From a virus, in IMG/VR virus record IMGVR_UViG_3300032205_000013, positions 1 to 29,315 of that record: a stretch of 29,315 nt of DNA; one strand, given 5' to 3'. This document shows positions 1-8,803 of the stretch, in pieces. Under the pieces are notes generated by a model, which was not told the DNA's origin, ran no database searches, and saw only the letters and a program-made list of their open reading frames with translations. Position numbers and translations under genes: made by a program. Each line of letters starts with the position of its first letter. The stretch's first letter is position 1.

Positions 1-2163
1 GAACTGCGCCGTCACCGCTCCGATGTCCGAGTTCGCGAACAGGTTGAAGTGGACGTAGACGGCACCAGCCGGAGCGGTGGCCGCGCAAGACACCTTCGCC
101 CAGGCGGACGGCAGCGAGGCCGGAGCGGTAACGAAGCCAGTCCCGCCAGGCTGGCCCGCGAGCGGATGCTTGTCCTGGTCGAGGAACCAGATATGCACGC
201 CGGCCGGTTCGCCCGTGGTCCCAACCGTGAAGCGCACCTGCGCCTCGATGTAGAACGACTCGCCCGGCGAGCACGGAACGTTGAAGCCGAGATACGACTG
301 CACGCTGGGATGGTCGGTGTTCGGGCCAGGACCGCCCGCGATCATCCGGTCGCCGAGAGCTTGCTGTCCGCCCGAGGCTGCGGAGAGCTGCCGCACCATG
401 CTGCCGGACACCGCGCCAGTAACCTGTGCGCGCCCGACCCATTCCGGACTCGTCAGGTCCGCGCCGTCGGGCGGGTCGATCTCCGAATTGAAATTCGGCC
501 AGATGTTATCGACGGCGCCGCCGCGGGTGGTGGACGAGTTCGTGAGTGTCCCGATCGGCACCTGGCCCGGGAGCACCGGGGAGCGCGACGCAGGAGTCGC
601 CTGGTTCGGCTTGTACCCGTCCCCCGCCTGCGGCGTGTAGGCGGCGGCGGCGTGCACGAGGCCAGGCCAGTCCTCCGCGGTGACGGTGATGTCGCCCGCC
701 TGCGCATCGTCCTCGGCGATCTGGGTGACCCGCATCTGGACGTTCACGAGTCCCATCACCGGGTCGGAGACGGTGAGCAGGTCGGTCGGCTCGAGGAGGA
801 GGAGCCGCGCGTGCAGCTTCAGCGTGAACGTGCGGGTGACGTTCAAGCTCCGCTGCGCCCGGATCCGGGAGAGCATGACGGCGCTCTCGGGGGCGATGAC
901 CTGCGGCAGCGAGAAGGTCTGTGCGCGACGGAGGCCGCGGAGCTCGACGTCCGCCATGTCCGGATCGTCGACGATGGTCCGGACGTAGTCGCCGCCGCGG
1001 TCGATGTACTCGATTGGGCAGGAGTTGTAGCGGTCGATCGGCGGGGTCCGCTGGATCTGGATCGGCTCCAGGAGGTCGTCCGGCCCGATGGCCGTGGCGG
1101 TCGCGTTGGGTGTGAAGGTGACGCCGTTCGCGGTGAGGGCCTGGTCGCCTCGCGGAACGAACTTGAGCATGAAGCCCAGGCCGTCCGTCCGGTTCGTCTG
1201 GATGGCGTCGGAGTTCGTCGCGTCGAGGAGCAGCCCGAGGAGCGTGAGCACGTCCGTTTGCGTGTCGATGACCCAGGAGAGATTCAGCCCGTAGGCCGTG
1301 CAGTAGTTCCGCCAACTCGACGGGTCCGAGCTCCCGGTCGAGACCGCATCGACGCGCGCGGAAGGCCAGAGCACGCCGCGGCGCGCGTGCGTGAGCATGT
1401 CGATGGCGATGTCGGCCGGGCTCGCGTCGACGTGGGTCGCGTCCGCGAAGATGGCCAGGAGCTCGAGCGAGACGGTCGGCGCGGTCGCATCCGCCCCGGC
1501 GCTCCCGTAGATGAAGAGCACGACCGTGTTCGAGTAGTAGTCGAGCAGCGGATCGAGTGGGGGCACCGCGACGAACCAGGACGGCCTGGTGACGCCGGTC
1601 GGCGTTCCCAGGAAGAGCTGCGCGTTCTGGGAGAGCGCGACGAGTTCGGTGAACGAGCTGAAAGCGCGCGTGTCCTGCCAGACCTTCGCGACGCCGTAGA
1701 TCTGGCCCTCGCAATAGCCGAGCACCATCCCCGTGTAGACGCCAGGAGCGACGTATTTCCAATGTACGGTGCCGTCGACGATGTCGGTTCCGGTCCCTGA
1801 CGGGCCCTGCCCAAGCGCGCCGGTCGTGGAGCTGTGGCCAGGGACTACAACCGTGTAATTCCCGCCGTACGAGCGGACCGTGTAGCCCTCGACGAGGTAG
1901 TCGGTGTCCTTGGTCCAGTACGGGAACGTGCTCGTGACGGTGATGCTGTCGTAGCGCTCGAGGATGTTCGGCGCGACGCGGACCGTGCCGTAGGCGAGGG
2001 GCAGCGGCTTCCCGCGCTCGCTCGACATGAAGACGCGGTCGGTACCGTTCTGCGACGTGCCGCCGCCGGTGTTCTGGTGCGGCTGCGTCGGCTTTGGCCT
2101 CGGGGTCGGAGGCGGGTTGTCAGGGGCGCCCGGATCTCCTCCTGGCTCTACTCGGCGGGCCAT
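1..2163 (-). CDS. Tail tip / host-specificity (J-like) protein, partial
   Basis: A minus-strand frame opens with ATG at 2163, directly after the stop of the DUF2163 gene, and stays open for 721 codons to base 1. The C-terminus therefore lies outside the window. The start is Pro-rich (residues 5-30), then comes a body with SERGKPLPLAYGTVRVAPN, GYCEGQIYGVAKVW and a region where RIRAQRSLNVTRTFTLKL precedes LLEPTDLLTVSDP. That pattern is typical of the phage-tail_3/J-like tail-tip proteins that follow DUF2460 and DUF2163 genes. The last 150 or so visible residues look like a beta-sandwich carbohydrate-binding module (FYIEAQVRFTVG, GVHIWFLDQDKHPL). The family suggests a distal tail-tip role in host recognition. 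Position and frame are secure; the exact subfamily is inferred. Confidence 0.85.
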   Translation of the reverse strand, partial: MARRVEPGGDPGAPDNPPPTPRPKPTQPHQNTGGGTSQNGTDRVFMSSERGKPLPLAYGTVRVAPNILERYDSITVTSTFPYWTKDTDYLVEGYTVRSYGGNYTVVVPGHSSTTGALGQGPSGTGTDIVDGTVHWKYVAPGVYTGMVLGYCEGQIYGVAKVWQDTRAFSSFTELVALSQNAQLFLGTPTGVTRPSWFVAVPPLDPLLDYYSNTVVLFIYGSAGADATAPTVSLELLAIFADATHVDASPADIAIDMLTHARRGVLWPSARVDAVSTGSSDPSSWRNYCTAYGLNLSWVIDTQTDVLTLLGLLLDATNSDAIQTNRTDGLGFMLKFVPRGDQALTANGVTFTPNATATAIGPDDLLEPIQIQRTPPIDRYNSCPIEYIDRGGDYVRTIVDDPDMADVELRGLRRAQTFSLPQVIAPESAVMLSRIRAQRSLNVTRTFTLKLHARLLLLEPTDLLTVSDPVMGLVNVQMRVTQIAEDDAQAGDITVTAEDWPGLVHAAAAYTPQAGDGYKPNQATPASRSPVLPGQVPIGTLTNSSTTRGGAVDNIWPNFNSEIDPPDGADLTSPEWVGRAQVTGAVSGSMVRQLSAASGGQQALGDRMIAGGPGPNTDHPSVQSYLGFNVPCSPGESFYIEAQVRFTVGTTGEPAGVHIWFLDQDKHPLAGQPGGTGFVTAPASLPSAWAKVSCAATAPAGAVYVHFNLFANSDIGAVTAQF

Positions 2164-3051
2164 CTATTCGGTCGCTTCCGTCGAGGGGATATGCGGGAAG
2201 CCGCGGAAGTTGACGAGGTTCCCGAACTTCGTATTGCAGTCGGCCTTCGTCCTCGCGCAGCCCGGATAGACCGTGAAGGCGTCGCCAGCGATCGGCGGTG
2301 TCGGCAAGGGCAGGGCCAGCGTGAAGGTGGAGCCGTTCCAGGACTTCACCGCGCGGCGGATTCCGACGTTCACGCCGTTCGTGAAGGCGAGGACCCCGAG
2401 GTTGAAATACCCAGCCGCTTTCGAGGTGAGCGCGGTCGTCGTCGTCGGGATGCTGGTCGTCGTCGGCGAGCCGGATACCGAGCCAGCGAGCGTGAAGGCA
2501 CCTCGGGAGAGGCCGCAATTCGGGTCATAGACCGCGTGCATGCAGGCGGGGCCGAAGACGAACTTAGGGAGCATCACGGTCGAGAGCTGTTCCAGGTCCG
2601 TGCGCGCGCTCAGGCGGACCTGGGTAGGTGACGGGTCCACGCCGGCGACCCGGCCCTCGTACCAGGCCATGATCGGGCCGAGCGACGTATCGCCGGGGAA
2701 CGCGCCGACGAGGTGGTCGATCTGCAACCGCGCCTCGTCGAAGAGCCCGTTCGCGGCCAGGAGCGCGAGGCTCGTTCCGTTGCTGATCGTCGTCACGCCG
2801 AGCTTCAGGGTGCCGGCGAGGTAGACGTCGAGCGTGTCGATCTCGAGCCGGGACGTCTGCCGCAGGTTCCCGCGCGAAAGGACCGCGCCGTTCGCAAGCC
2901 AGGTATTGCCGCCGACGGTGAGGTTGTAGTCGCAGCTCGTCCAGCGGTACGTCGAGCTGTCGAGGAGCGTGAAGGTGAAGAGGTCCGCCCGCCAGACGAA
3001 GTCGGGCTTCGTCGCGAGGAAGGCGAGGACCGGGGCGGGAGCGGCTTTCAC
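2164..3051 (-). CDS. DUF2163 / BR0599-type tail assembly protein
   Basis: This 295-residue protein starts at a GTG that overlaps the stop of the tail-fibre gene (GTGA). The N-terminal part (FVWRADLFTFTLLDSS, then RTDLEQLSTVMLP) matches the DUF2163 pattern. The C-terminus carries the hallmark of the BR0599-like family: YPGCARTKADC followed by KFGNLVNFRGFPHIP, with Cys residues spaced as in that family. A Thr/Ser-rich stretch (GSPTTTSIPTTTTAL) sits between them. The family belongs to the tail-tip hub in GTA-like and lambda-like siphophages, normally next to DUF2460 and J-like genes, as here. An upstream in-frame start would run deep into the fibre gene, so the GTG at 3051 is preferred. Confidence 0.88.
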   Translation of the reverse strand: MKAAPAPVLAFLATKPDFVWRADLFTFTLLDSSTYRWTSCDYNLTVGGNTWLANGAVLSRGNLRQTSRLEIDTLDVYLAGTLKLGVTTISNGTSLALLAANGLFDEARLQIDHLVGAFPGDTSLGPIMAWYEGRVAGVDPSPTQVRLSARTDLEQLSTVMLPKFVFGPACMHAVYDPNCGLSRGAFTLAGSVSGSPTTTSIPTTTTALTSKAAGYFNLGVLAFTNGVNVGIRRAVKSWNGSTFTLALPLPTPPIAGDAFTVYPGCARTKADCNTKFGNLVNFRGFPHIPSTEATE

Positions 3052-4889
3052 CCGGCGATCTCGGCGAGCTCGATGCGGGCCACCCAGTTGATCGTCGTCG
3101 CTGCCGCGCCGGTCCCGGTCAAGCTCAGAGCCTTGTTCGTGTTGTCGGCCGCAGCGCCTGCGTCCCACGCGCTCGCGCCCGCGTCCTTGCCGAGGATCGT
3201 CTTCGTCACCGTGCCGACCAGGGCGACCGTTCCGGCGTCGTTCTTGAGCACGCCTTCGAGCTTCCAGGCCGCCGACGTCGTGCCGCCCACCTGCCGGGCC
3301 GTCACGAGGATGGAGAATGCCCAGGAGGTATTCGACGGGATGGTGAGCCGCGCGGTGGCCGCGCCGAGCCGCAATTCCGTGGCGGTGGCGTTCGTCGTCT
3401 GCCGCCGCGCGACGATGGTGCTCGTCTGGTTGTCACCGAGGGCCGCGATCTGCTCGCCGCCGATGACGTCGGAGAACGACAGCGCCGCGAGAGCGTGCTT
3501 CCCCTTCGCGTTCGCGTAGTCGGCCGTGATGCTGTTGGAGAATCCGACGACGGAGCCGTACGCGCCCGTCGATGAATTCTGCCGCCCAGCCGCGAACGAG
3601 TAGCCGGTCGAGCTGGTGAGCGAGTTCGTGAAGCCGACCGCTGCCGAGAATGGCGCGCTGACAGTCTGCGTGTTCCCGGCCGCGAACGAGTCCGCCCCGC
3701 TCACCGTGCTGTTGCGACCGACCGCCGACGAGCCGTTCCCGGAGACGGTGAGGTTCGTGCCGCCCAGCGCCGCCGCGAACGCGCCCGAGACGCTGTGCGT
3801 GCTCCCGATGGCGGTTCCAGGCCCCGTGCCGCTGACGAGGTTGCCGAAGCCCGCGATGAACGTGCCCGAGCCGCCAGCCGCGTCCTCGTTGGACGAGCCG
3901 CCGAAGATTCCGCCGTACGTGCCCGAGCCAGAGTTGCGATTGTAGCTGCCGCCGACGATGGTGCAGTGGTTCCCGGTGCCGACCACCCGATGATGCGCGC
4001 CCTCGACGCACTGCCGGACGCCCTGCGAGATCACGTCGTCGTAGCCGCCTAAGATGGTGCTGTAGTCGCAGCCAGAGCCGGCGACCGGCGTCTTCTGGCT
4101 GCTGGCGATGTAGAGCTGTTGGGTCGCCAGAACAGCCGGATTGCTACCCTCCGCGCCGCCCGTGCCGTCGTTCACGAAATGACCCGGCAACGGGTACGTG
4201 ACCTGCACCTTCGTACCGCTCACCACCGCACCGAACTGGCCGCTCGTGAGGGTGACCCTCACCTTGTCCGCCCGGATGAGCGTCAGGAGAATGTTCGCGG
4301 GCACCTCGTCGTACGAGGTCGTGAAGACGGTCGTCACGCCGTCGCCGGTGATGCGGTCGAGCTTCTCCGAGTAGCCGATGAGCTGCTCGCTCCCGACATT
4401 GCCGCCGCCCGCGATTACCGAAATCGACACGTCAGAGGCGATCTGGTTCCCGGCAAAGCCGTTGATGATGTTGTCGGTCTTTCCGGAGGTCCCAGGCATG
4501 GTGGAGCGCTTAGTCGCGCCCGCCGAGTAGCTGAACGAGCCGCCCGCCGACGTGTCGAAGTAGGACGCTTCCGAGTAGATGACCGCTGACCCGTCGAAGG
4601 TGACGACCTTTCCCGAGTCCGGCTTCAGCACCGCACCAGCCGAGAAGCGCCAGGTGCCGCCGAGCGTAACGTTCGAGCCGATGCGGTAGGTGCCTGCGGG
4701 CACGATGCGCGAGGCGGATACGCCGTTCGCGGAATTGAAGGAGCCGCGATCGTCGGTCGTGCCGTTACCGACCGCTCCGAAATCCTTTACCGAGATGAGG
4801 TCTCCGGACTTGTCCTGCAGAGACCGCGAGACCGCCCCCGCCCCGAGCGCCTTGAAGAGCACCTGAATCGCCTGGACGAAGGTCGCCAT
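3048..4889 (-). CDS. Tail fibre / tail spike with haemagglutinin-type repeats
   Basis: This 613-residue protein begins with a short anchor-like segment, then SVKDFGAVGNGTTDD near residue 33. That motif is the usual entry to the pectate-lyase-type beta-helix of phage tail spikes. From about residue 270 to 470 there are many short repeats of the kind AxGxxNxVSG and SxAxGxxNxxxG (VSGAFAAALGGTNLTVSG, SAAVGFTNSLTSS). They resemble the trimeric YadA-head/haemagglutinin beta-roll. The C-terminal 130 residues form a separate, non-repetitive domain (TSWAFSILVTARQVGG). The expected role is host-surface binding or glycan degradation as a trimer. No catalytic residues can be assigned. The gene lies unusually between the DUF2460 and DUF2163 genes, with a GTGA overlap to the latter. 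Confidence 0.85.
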   Translation of the reverse strand: MATFVQAIQVLFKALGAGAVSRSLQDKSGDLISVKDFGAVGNGTTDDRGSFNSANGVSASRIVPAGTYRIGSNVTLGGTWRFSAGAVLKPDSGKVVTFDGSAVIYSEASYFDTSAGGSFSYSAGATKRSTMPGTSGKTDNIINGFAGNQIASDVSISVIAGGGNVGSEQLIGYSEKLDRITGDGVTTVFTTSYDEVPANILLTLIRADKVRVTLTSGQFGAVVSGTKVQVTYPLPGHFVNDGTGGAEGSNPAVLATQQLYIASSQKTPVAGSGCDYSTILGGYDDVISQGVRQCVEGAHHRVVGTGNHCTIVGGSYNRNSGSGTYGGIFGGSSNEDAAGGSGTFIAGFGNLVSGTGPGTAIGSTHSVSGAFAAALGGTNLTVSGNGSSAVGRNSTVSGADSFAAGNTQTVSAPFSAAVGFTNSLTSSTGYSFAAGRQNSSTGAYGSVVGFSNSITADYANAKGKHALAALSFSDVIGGEQIAALGDNQTSTIVARRQTTNATATELRLGAATARLTIPSNTSWAFSILVTARQVGGTTSAAWKLEGVLKNDAGTVALVGTVTKTILGKDAGASAWDAGAAADNTNKALSLTGTGAAATTINWVARIELAEIAG

Positions 4890-4897
4890 TCACCGCC

Positions 4898-5827
4898 TCA
4901 CGCGTAGTAGTCGAAGGTGAGCGAGTCGCCAGTGATGGGAATCTGCGGAGCGAGCATGGTCATGGTGGCACCGGAGGCGGTGAAGTCGGTCCCGAGCGTG
5001 AGCCGGACGCCGTCCCTGTAGCCGCGGATCGGGTAGCCCGTGAGCGGAGTCTTCCGGAGCGTGAAGGTCGGATTGCCGTCGCTGCCGGTCGTTCCGTTGA
5101 TGGTCCCGGTGAGCGTTGCGTCGAGCGAGGAATCGGTGGTCGCGGTCGGGATGAGCACTGGGATCGGCGCCTGCTCAATCGGCTTCACCGAGATGAGCGT
5201 CACGGCCTTCGCTTCCCACATCGACTGCACGATGCGCGAGGCGGGCAGGTTGTCTTGCTCGAATCGGACGCGGCGGTAGTAGCTGCCGGTCCACGAAAGC
5301 AGGTCGCCGCTCGAGGGTGGCACGACGAAGCGCACGATGCCGTTGCCGGGCAGCGAGTAGTCCGTCGTCAACGCGAGCGGCGTGCCGTTCTTGAGGATGG
5401 TCGGCGCGCCGTTCAGGTCGAAGACCGGCTCGTAGCCGTCGGAGAACTGCGGCCAGTAGAAGCGCGAGACCGCCGGGTTGAGGTCCGCGTCCGCGACGAG
5501 GGTCCTTTGCAACTGGAAGTCCGTCATCGAGACGGCGTTCGCGACGCTGAAGTAGTGAGCAGCGACGGCGTTGTCCTCGGGGTCCGTCCAAAGGAACGAG
5601 TCGAGCGCGCCGAGATGGCGGGTGAAGAAGCCTAAGAGTCGCTGGAAGTCGCCCTTCGAGGCGTTCAGGATCTCGAAGGAGAGGCGGTAGCGGTACCGCG
5701 GGTACGTCTGCCAGGTCGAGCGCACCTCGCGCCCGGAGATGGTCTCCCGCGTCTGCGTCGCGAAGAGCGGCTCCCGGTCGATGTCGATCTTCATCCCCGG
5801 CAGAGACGGGAAGACGAGGTTCGACAT
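4898..5827 (-). CDS. DUF2460 distal tail protein
   Basis: This 309-residue protein opens with VFPSLPGMKIDIDREPLF and continues with TYPRYRYRLSFEIL and GFFTRHLGALDSFLWTDPEDN, the signature of the DUF2460 family. Members follow the tape measure gene in GTA-like siphophages and probably act as a distal tail component. The first 210 residues cover the usual family length. The last 95 residues (ATTDSSLDATLTGTINGT, GYRDGVRLTLGTDFT) look like an added beta-rich module. The ATG overlaps the tape-measure stop codon by one base, and the fibre gene follows after eight bases. Confidence 0.9.
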   Translation of the reverse strand: MSNLVFPSLPGMKIDIDREPLFATQTRETISGREVRSTWQTYPRYRYRLSFEILNASKGDFQRLLGFFTRHLGALDSFLWTDPEDNAVAAHYFSVANAVSMTDFQLQRTLVADADLNPAVSRFYWPQFSDGYEPVFDLNGAPTILKNGTPLALTTDYSLPGNGIVRFVVPPSSGDLLSWTGSYYRRVRFEQDNLPASRIVQSMWEAKAVTLISVKPIEQAPIPVLIPTATTDSSLDATLTGTINGTTGSDGNPTFTLRKTPLTGYPIRGYRDGVRLTLGTDFTASGATMTMLAPQIPITGDSLTFDYYA

Positions 5828-7458
5828 TACGGCATCCGTCCTTCGCGCCTGGCCTCACGGACCGCCCGGATGAACTGGTCGCTCTTCACCACCCGCCGAA
5901 CGCTGTCGCCGTCGATCGCGTCGTGAATGTGGACGTGCACGTGGTCGTTGCCGCCACCAGCTCCGGCGCCGAGGTTCGCCCGGAGCGGTTCCGCGATGTC
6001 GCGCGGGAGGACCATCTCGCCGCCGTGCGCCTGGATGACCGGATTCACGCTGGTCGGGATGTCGTAGCCGCCCGCGGCGCTCGGTAGGGAGTCGATGAGG
6101 CCCATGACCAGCGCCTCCATCGCGGCCATCGCGCCCACGGCGAGCGCGGGCCCCACGATCGGGATTCCCGCCTGCGATGCCGCCGCCTCCGCCGCCGCCT
6201 TCGCCGCGCTCGCGGTGATGCTGGCGATCGCTACGTCGAGAATCGCCTTCAGCGTCGCCTTCAGCATGCTCTTGATGGACGACTCGACGGTCTGCGTTCC
6301 CTGGATCATCCCCGTGAACGCATCGCCGAACGCCGTGCCCATCGACTTCGCCGCTGCTTCCCCGGCGTGAAGAATGCTCTCCTGGTACCGCTTCTCCCGC
6401 TCGGCGGCCTGCTTGGCGAGACGGTCCTCCGCAGCGAACCGCTCCTGGAGAGCCGCGGTCGTCACGGCGGTGACTTCGTCGTAGTGCTTCTTGTCCTCGC
6501 GCAGGTTCTCGGCCCGGAGCTTGGCCTCGTCGAGTTGCTGCTTCTCCTCGGCCGCGAAGATGTCCTCGACGGCTTTGGTAGCGAAGGCGGTCCGCTCGTC
6601 GTAGTGCCGCTTCCACTCGCGCAGTTCGTCCGACCGGAGCTTGGCGTACGCGAGCGCCGTCTCGTCGGCGTCCTTCTTCGCCTTCGCGGCCAGCTCCTCG
6701 GCGCCGAGTTCCTCGAACTTCGGCTTGCCCTTGGCGATCTCCTCCAGGATGGCGGCCTTCTGCGCCTGGAGCTTGGCGATCTGCTCTTCCGTCCCCTCGA
6801 TCGTGAAGGCGTCGCTCACGCCCTTCGCGTCGGTCGTCAGGGCATGGAAGAAGTCCCGCATGCCGCCGCTGTGGGCCAGAATCTTGTTGATCTGCTCGTC
6901 GATCTTCTTGAGCTGGTCGCGCCCCTTCGCGACTTCCGCGGCCCACGCTTTCTCCGTCTCGGTGCGGTTGTCCTGCTCGAATGTCTTGCGCACCTCCTCC
7001 ATCGACTTCTTGATCGACTCGGCTACGCCCTCGTGAATCTTCTTCAGGGCCTCCGCCTGCTGCTCCGCCGCCTCGGACGCCTCGTTGATGCTCTTCACGA
7101 GCATCTTCACGCCCTCGATGGCGATGCCCATTCCGCCACCGAACGCGAACGCCGCGACCAGCGAAGTCACCTCGGCAGCCGCGCCCTTCGAGGCGATGCC
7201 CATCGAGGCGATATCGGCCGCCAGGAACCGCGAGTAACGGCCCTCGGTCCGGATCTCCTGGCGGTACTCCTTGATGACCCCTGCGAACGAGTGGACGGGT
7301 TCCACCGCCGCTTCCGCGCCCGAGCCGATCTCGGCCAGCTCCGCGCGCATCTCCTTCGACGCTTCCGAGGTCGTCGAGGCGGCCTGCTTCATCGCCGCGA
7401 CGTACTCGGCCGACCGGGCGGTGATGTTGACTTCGATAGTGTTCGGGTCGGGAGGCAT
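5827..7458 (-). CDS. Tail tape measure protein
   Basis: This 543-residue protein has long Ala/Glu/Lys-rich helical stretches (about residues 120-360), hydrophobic Gly/Ala segments near residues 95-115 and 400-450, and a C-terminus with AAGGYDIPTSVNPVIQAHGG and EMVLPRDIAEPLRANL. That C-terminal pattern is typical of tape measure proteins in this phage type. Two copies of a K/R-H-Y-D-E motif within similar 40-residue helical units (around residues 283-335) point to internal repetition. The protein should set tail length and be ejected with the DNA. At 543 residues it predicts a fairly short tail. It sits directly after the frameshifting chaperone pair, the standard place. Confidence 0.92.
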   Translation of the reverse strand: MPPDPNTIEVNITARSAEYVAAMKQAASTTSEASKEMRAELAEIGSGAEAAVEPVHSFAGVIKEYRQEIRTEGRYSRFLAADIASMGIASKGAAAEVTSLVAAFAFGGGMGIAIEGVKMLVKSINEASEAAEQQAEALKKIHEGVAESIKKSMEEVRKTFEQDNRTETEKAWAAEVAKGRDQLKKIDEQINKILAHSGGMRDFFHALTTDAKGVSDAFTIEGTEEQIAKLQAQKAAILEEIAKGKPKFEELGAEELAAKAKKDADETALAYAKLRSDELREWKRHYDERTAFATKAVEDIFAAEEKQQLDEAKLRAENLREDKKHYDEVTAVTTAALQERFAAEDRLAKQAAEREKRYQESILHAGEAAAKSMGTAFGDAFTGMIQGTQTVESSIKSMLKATLKAILDVAIASITASAAKAAAEAAASQAGIPIVGPALAVGAMAAMEALVMGLIDSLPSAAGGYDIPTSVNPVIQAHGGEMVLPRDIAEPLRANLGAGAGGGNDHVHVHIHDAIDGDSVRRVVKSDQFIRAVREARREGRMP

Positions 7459-7464
7459 CTCAGC

Positions 7465-7812
7465 TCACAGGAACGGGTTGCGCCGGCCCGCCCGCTCGGC
7501 GAAGGCTCGCTCTGCTGCCTCGATGCGCTTCAGCTCGTCCATCGTGACCACGCGCGCGCCGGCGTGGTTCTCCGCGGCCTTCGTCGCCTCGGCGGGCTTT
7601 CCTGAGTCCCATTCCCCGATGGTCGCGAGCACCTCGGTCAGGTCTCTCCACGGCAGCGCGTCGATCTCTGGGTAGGTCCACCCGAACTCCTTCGCGATGC
7701 GCCCGTAGATCCGCCGCCAGCCCGTCAGGGCATCTACGGGCTCTTGGGTTCCCCCGCCGATACCGCCTCCATTCCCGCCGCTGCCTGAAGCTGCTTGACG
7801 ATGTCGCGACAC
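7465..7812 (-). CDS. Tail assembly chaperone, T-like part reached by -1 frameshift
   Basis: This frame lies -1 relative to the upstream chaperone gene and overlaps its end. The first 20 or so codons of the open frame (Gly/Ser-rich) are only the shifted reading of the upstream gene. The conserved part begins near GWRRIYGRIAKEFGWTYPEI and ends RRNPFL six bases before the tape measure ATG. Small T-like domains in this position are normally made only as a G-T fusion. A -1 shift at GGGGGAA (7749-7755) would give a product of about 186 residues from 8024 to 7465. The listed left part of the open frame (above about 7753) is unlikely to be translated independently. Confidence 0.8.
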   Translation of the reverse strand: MSRHRQAASGSGGNGGGIGGGTQEPVDALTGWRRIYGRIAKEFGWTYPEIDALPWRDLTEVLATIGEWDSGKPAEATKAAENHAGARVVTMDELKRIEAAERAFAERAGRRNPFL

Positions 7813-8024
7813 CGCGCCGGCAGGATCTTGTGCAGTTCCTCGACCGGGATGTCCTCGAGCAAGTACGTCTTGACCAGCTCGGCCTGCCGGTCCCAGAAGT
7901 CCTCATGCGTGGACCGCTGCAGAGCCGCCTCGGCGTGCGCGACGGCCCGCATACGTCCCGAGCCGCCCGGCGAGTCCATCTTGAAGACCTCGAAATCGCG
8001 CCCGCCGATGTTGACCGTCGCCAT
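7734..8024 (-). CDS. Tail assembly chaperone, G-like
   Basis: This is a 96-residue protein (MATVNIGGRDFEVFKMDSPG at the start) between the tail tube gene and the tape measure gene. Its size, acidic helical body (VKTYLLEDIPVEELHKILP) and position match the short G product of siphophage tail chaperone pairs, which keeps the tape measure soluble and helps tube assembly. The start ATG at 8024 follows the tail tube stop by 17 bases. The downstream T-like domain lies in the -1 frame with a G-rich slip site near the end of this gene. Function is inferred from context more than from sequence motifs. Confidence 0.82.
   Translation of the reverse strand: MATVNIGGRDFEVFKMDSPGGSGRMRAVAHAEAALQRSTHEDFWDRQAELVKTYLLEDIPVEELHKILPARCRDIVKQLQAAAGMEAVSAGEPKSP
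7749..7755 (-). promoter_or_regulatory. Candidate -1 ribosomal frameshift site
   Basis: On the minus strand the end of the G-like gene reads GCG GGG GAA CCC AAG AGC CCG TAG. The G-run heptamer GGGGGAA lies six codons before the stop. A -1 slip lets the P-site GGG re-pair perfectly and continues as GGA ACC CAA into the T-like frame. It is not the lambda GGGAAAG heptamer, and the A-site pairing is imperfect, but it is the best slippery stretch in the overlap. Confidence 0.6.
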
Positions 8025-8041
8025 TCAGCCGCCCCCTTGAA

Positions 8042-8800
8042 TCAGCCTATTTCTGACGAGAAGTACGTCATCACCCGCTGCGTGGCGCCGATCATGTCCT
8101 GGCTCGCGAATCCCTTCAGCGAGTGCGTCGCGAAGTCCTCGACCTTGAAGTCGAAGGACAGGTCCTCGAAATGGACGCTCGCGAAGTCGACGCCGATGAG
8201 CCGCACCTGGCCGGGCGATCCGACGACGCCGTACGGGTTGTAGACGCGCAGCTTGTACGGGACGCTCTGGCTCTGAACGGAGTTGTTGACCGTCGTCGTC
8301 TGCCCGCTCGCCGCCACCGAGTACATGTAGGTGAAGACCGCGCTGTGGCCGACGTCCGCCGCCGCGAAGGTGTAGACGCCGCCCGCCGTGGGACCGCTGT
8401 ACTGGCCGGTCGCTGGCGCGCTCGCCACCCGCTGCATCCACTTGTTCGCCGTCAGGTCGAGGACGCCGCCGTCTTCTGAGAAGGTGGCCCCGTTCGCCAC
8501 CGTGACCGAGGTCGCGATGACCGCCGCCTCGCCCAGCGCGAGCCCGAGCGTTCCGGACGCGGTCGTTCCGCCGGCCACGACGAGACCGAAAGCGCTCGCG
8601 CGGAAGTCGGCATTTTCGATATCGATGGTCCAGTCGCGCGCCTTGTCCGCGACGTCGATGATGTCCCGCATGTTCCCGCGGAACGTCGCCTTCGACTGCT
8701 TGATGTCGACCTTGCAGCCCTTCAGGAAGGCGATCGGCACGGGCGTCGGGTTCGCCACGCCCGGTACCGCGTAGAGCGCCCCCATCGTGTACGTCTTCAT
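8042..8800 (-). CDS. Major tail tube protein
   Basis: This 252-residue protein (MKTYTMGALYAVPG start) contains FLKGCKVDIKQSKATFRGN and DWTIDIENADFRASAFGLV, a pattern of major tail proteins in GTA-like and lambda-like siphophages. Residues 95-180 contain GGVYTFAAADVGHSAVFTYM, which looks like a surface-exposed beta domain inserted in the tube fold. It lies between the tail terminator region and the chaperones, as expected for the tube subunit, which polymerises around the tape measure. An AGGAAAGG stretch lies upstream of the ATG. Confidence 0.85.
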   Translation of the reverse strand: MKTYTMGALYAVPGVANPTPVPIAFLKGCKVDIKQSKATFRGNMRDIIDVADKARDWTIDIENADFRASAFGLVVAGGTTASGTLGLALGEAAVIATSVTVANGATFSEDGGVLDLTANKWMQRVASAPATGQYSGPTAGGVYTFAAADVGHSAVFTYMYSVAASGQTTTVNNSVQSQSVPYKLRVYNPYGVVGSPGQVRLIGVDFASVHFEDLSFDFKVEDFATHSLKGFASQDMIGATQRVMTYFSSEIG

Positions 8801-8803
8801 CGA

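Noticed and set aside
49-1800. A 583-codon open frame on the plus strand
   Set aside because: It lies opposite the tail-tip gene, is Arg/Val/Glu-rich without motifs, and mirrors the GC-rich codon pattern of the real minus-strand gene.
6367-7605. A 412-codon plus-strand frame, Leu/Arg/Gly-rich
   Set aside because: Antisense shadow of the tape measure gene; the Leu-rich look comes from reversed Lys/Glu codons.
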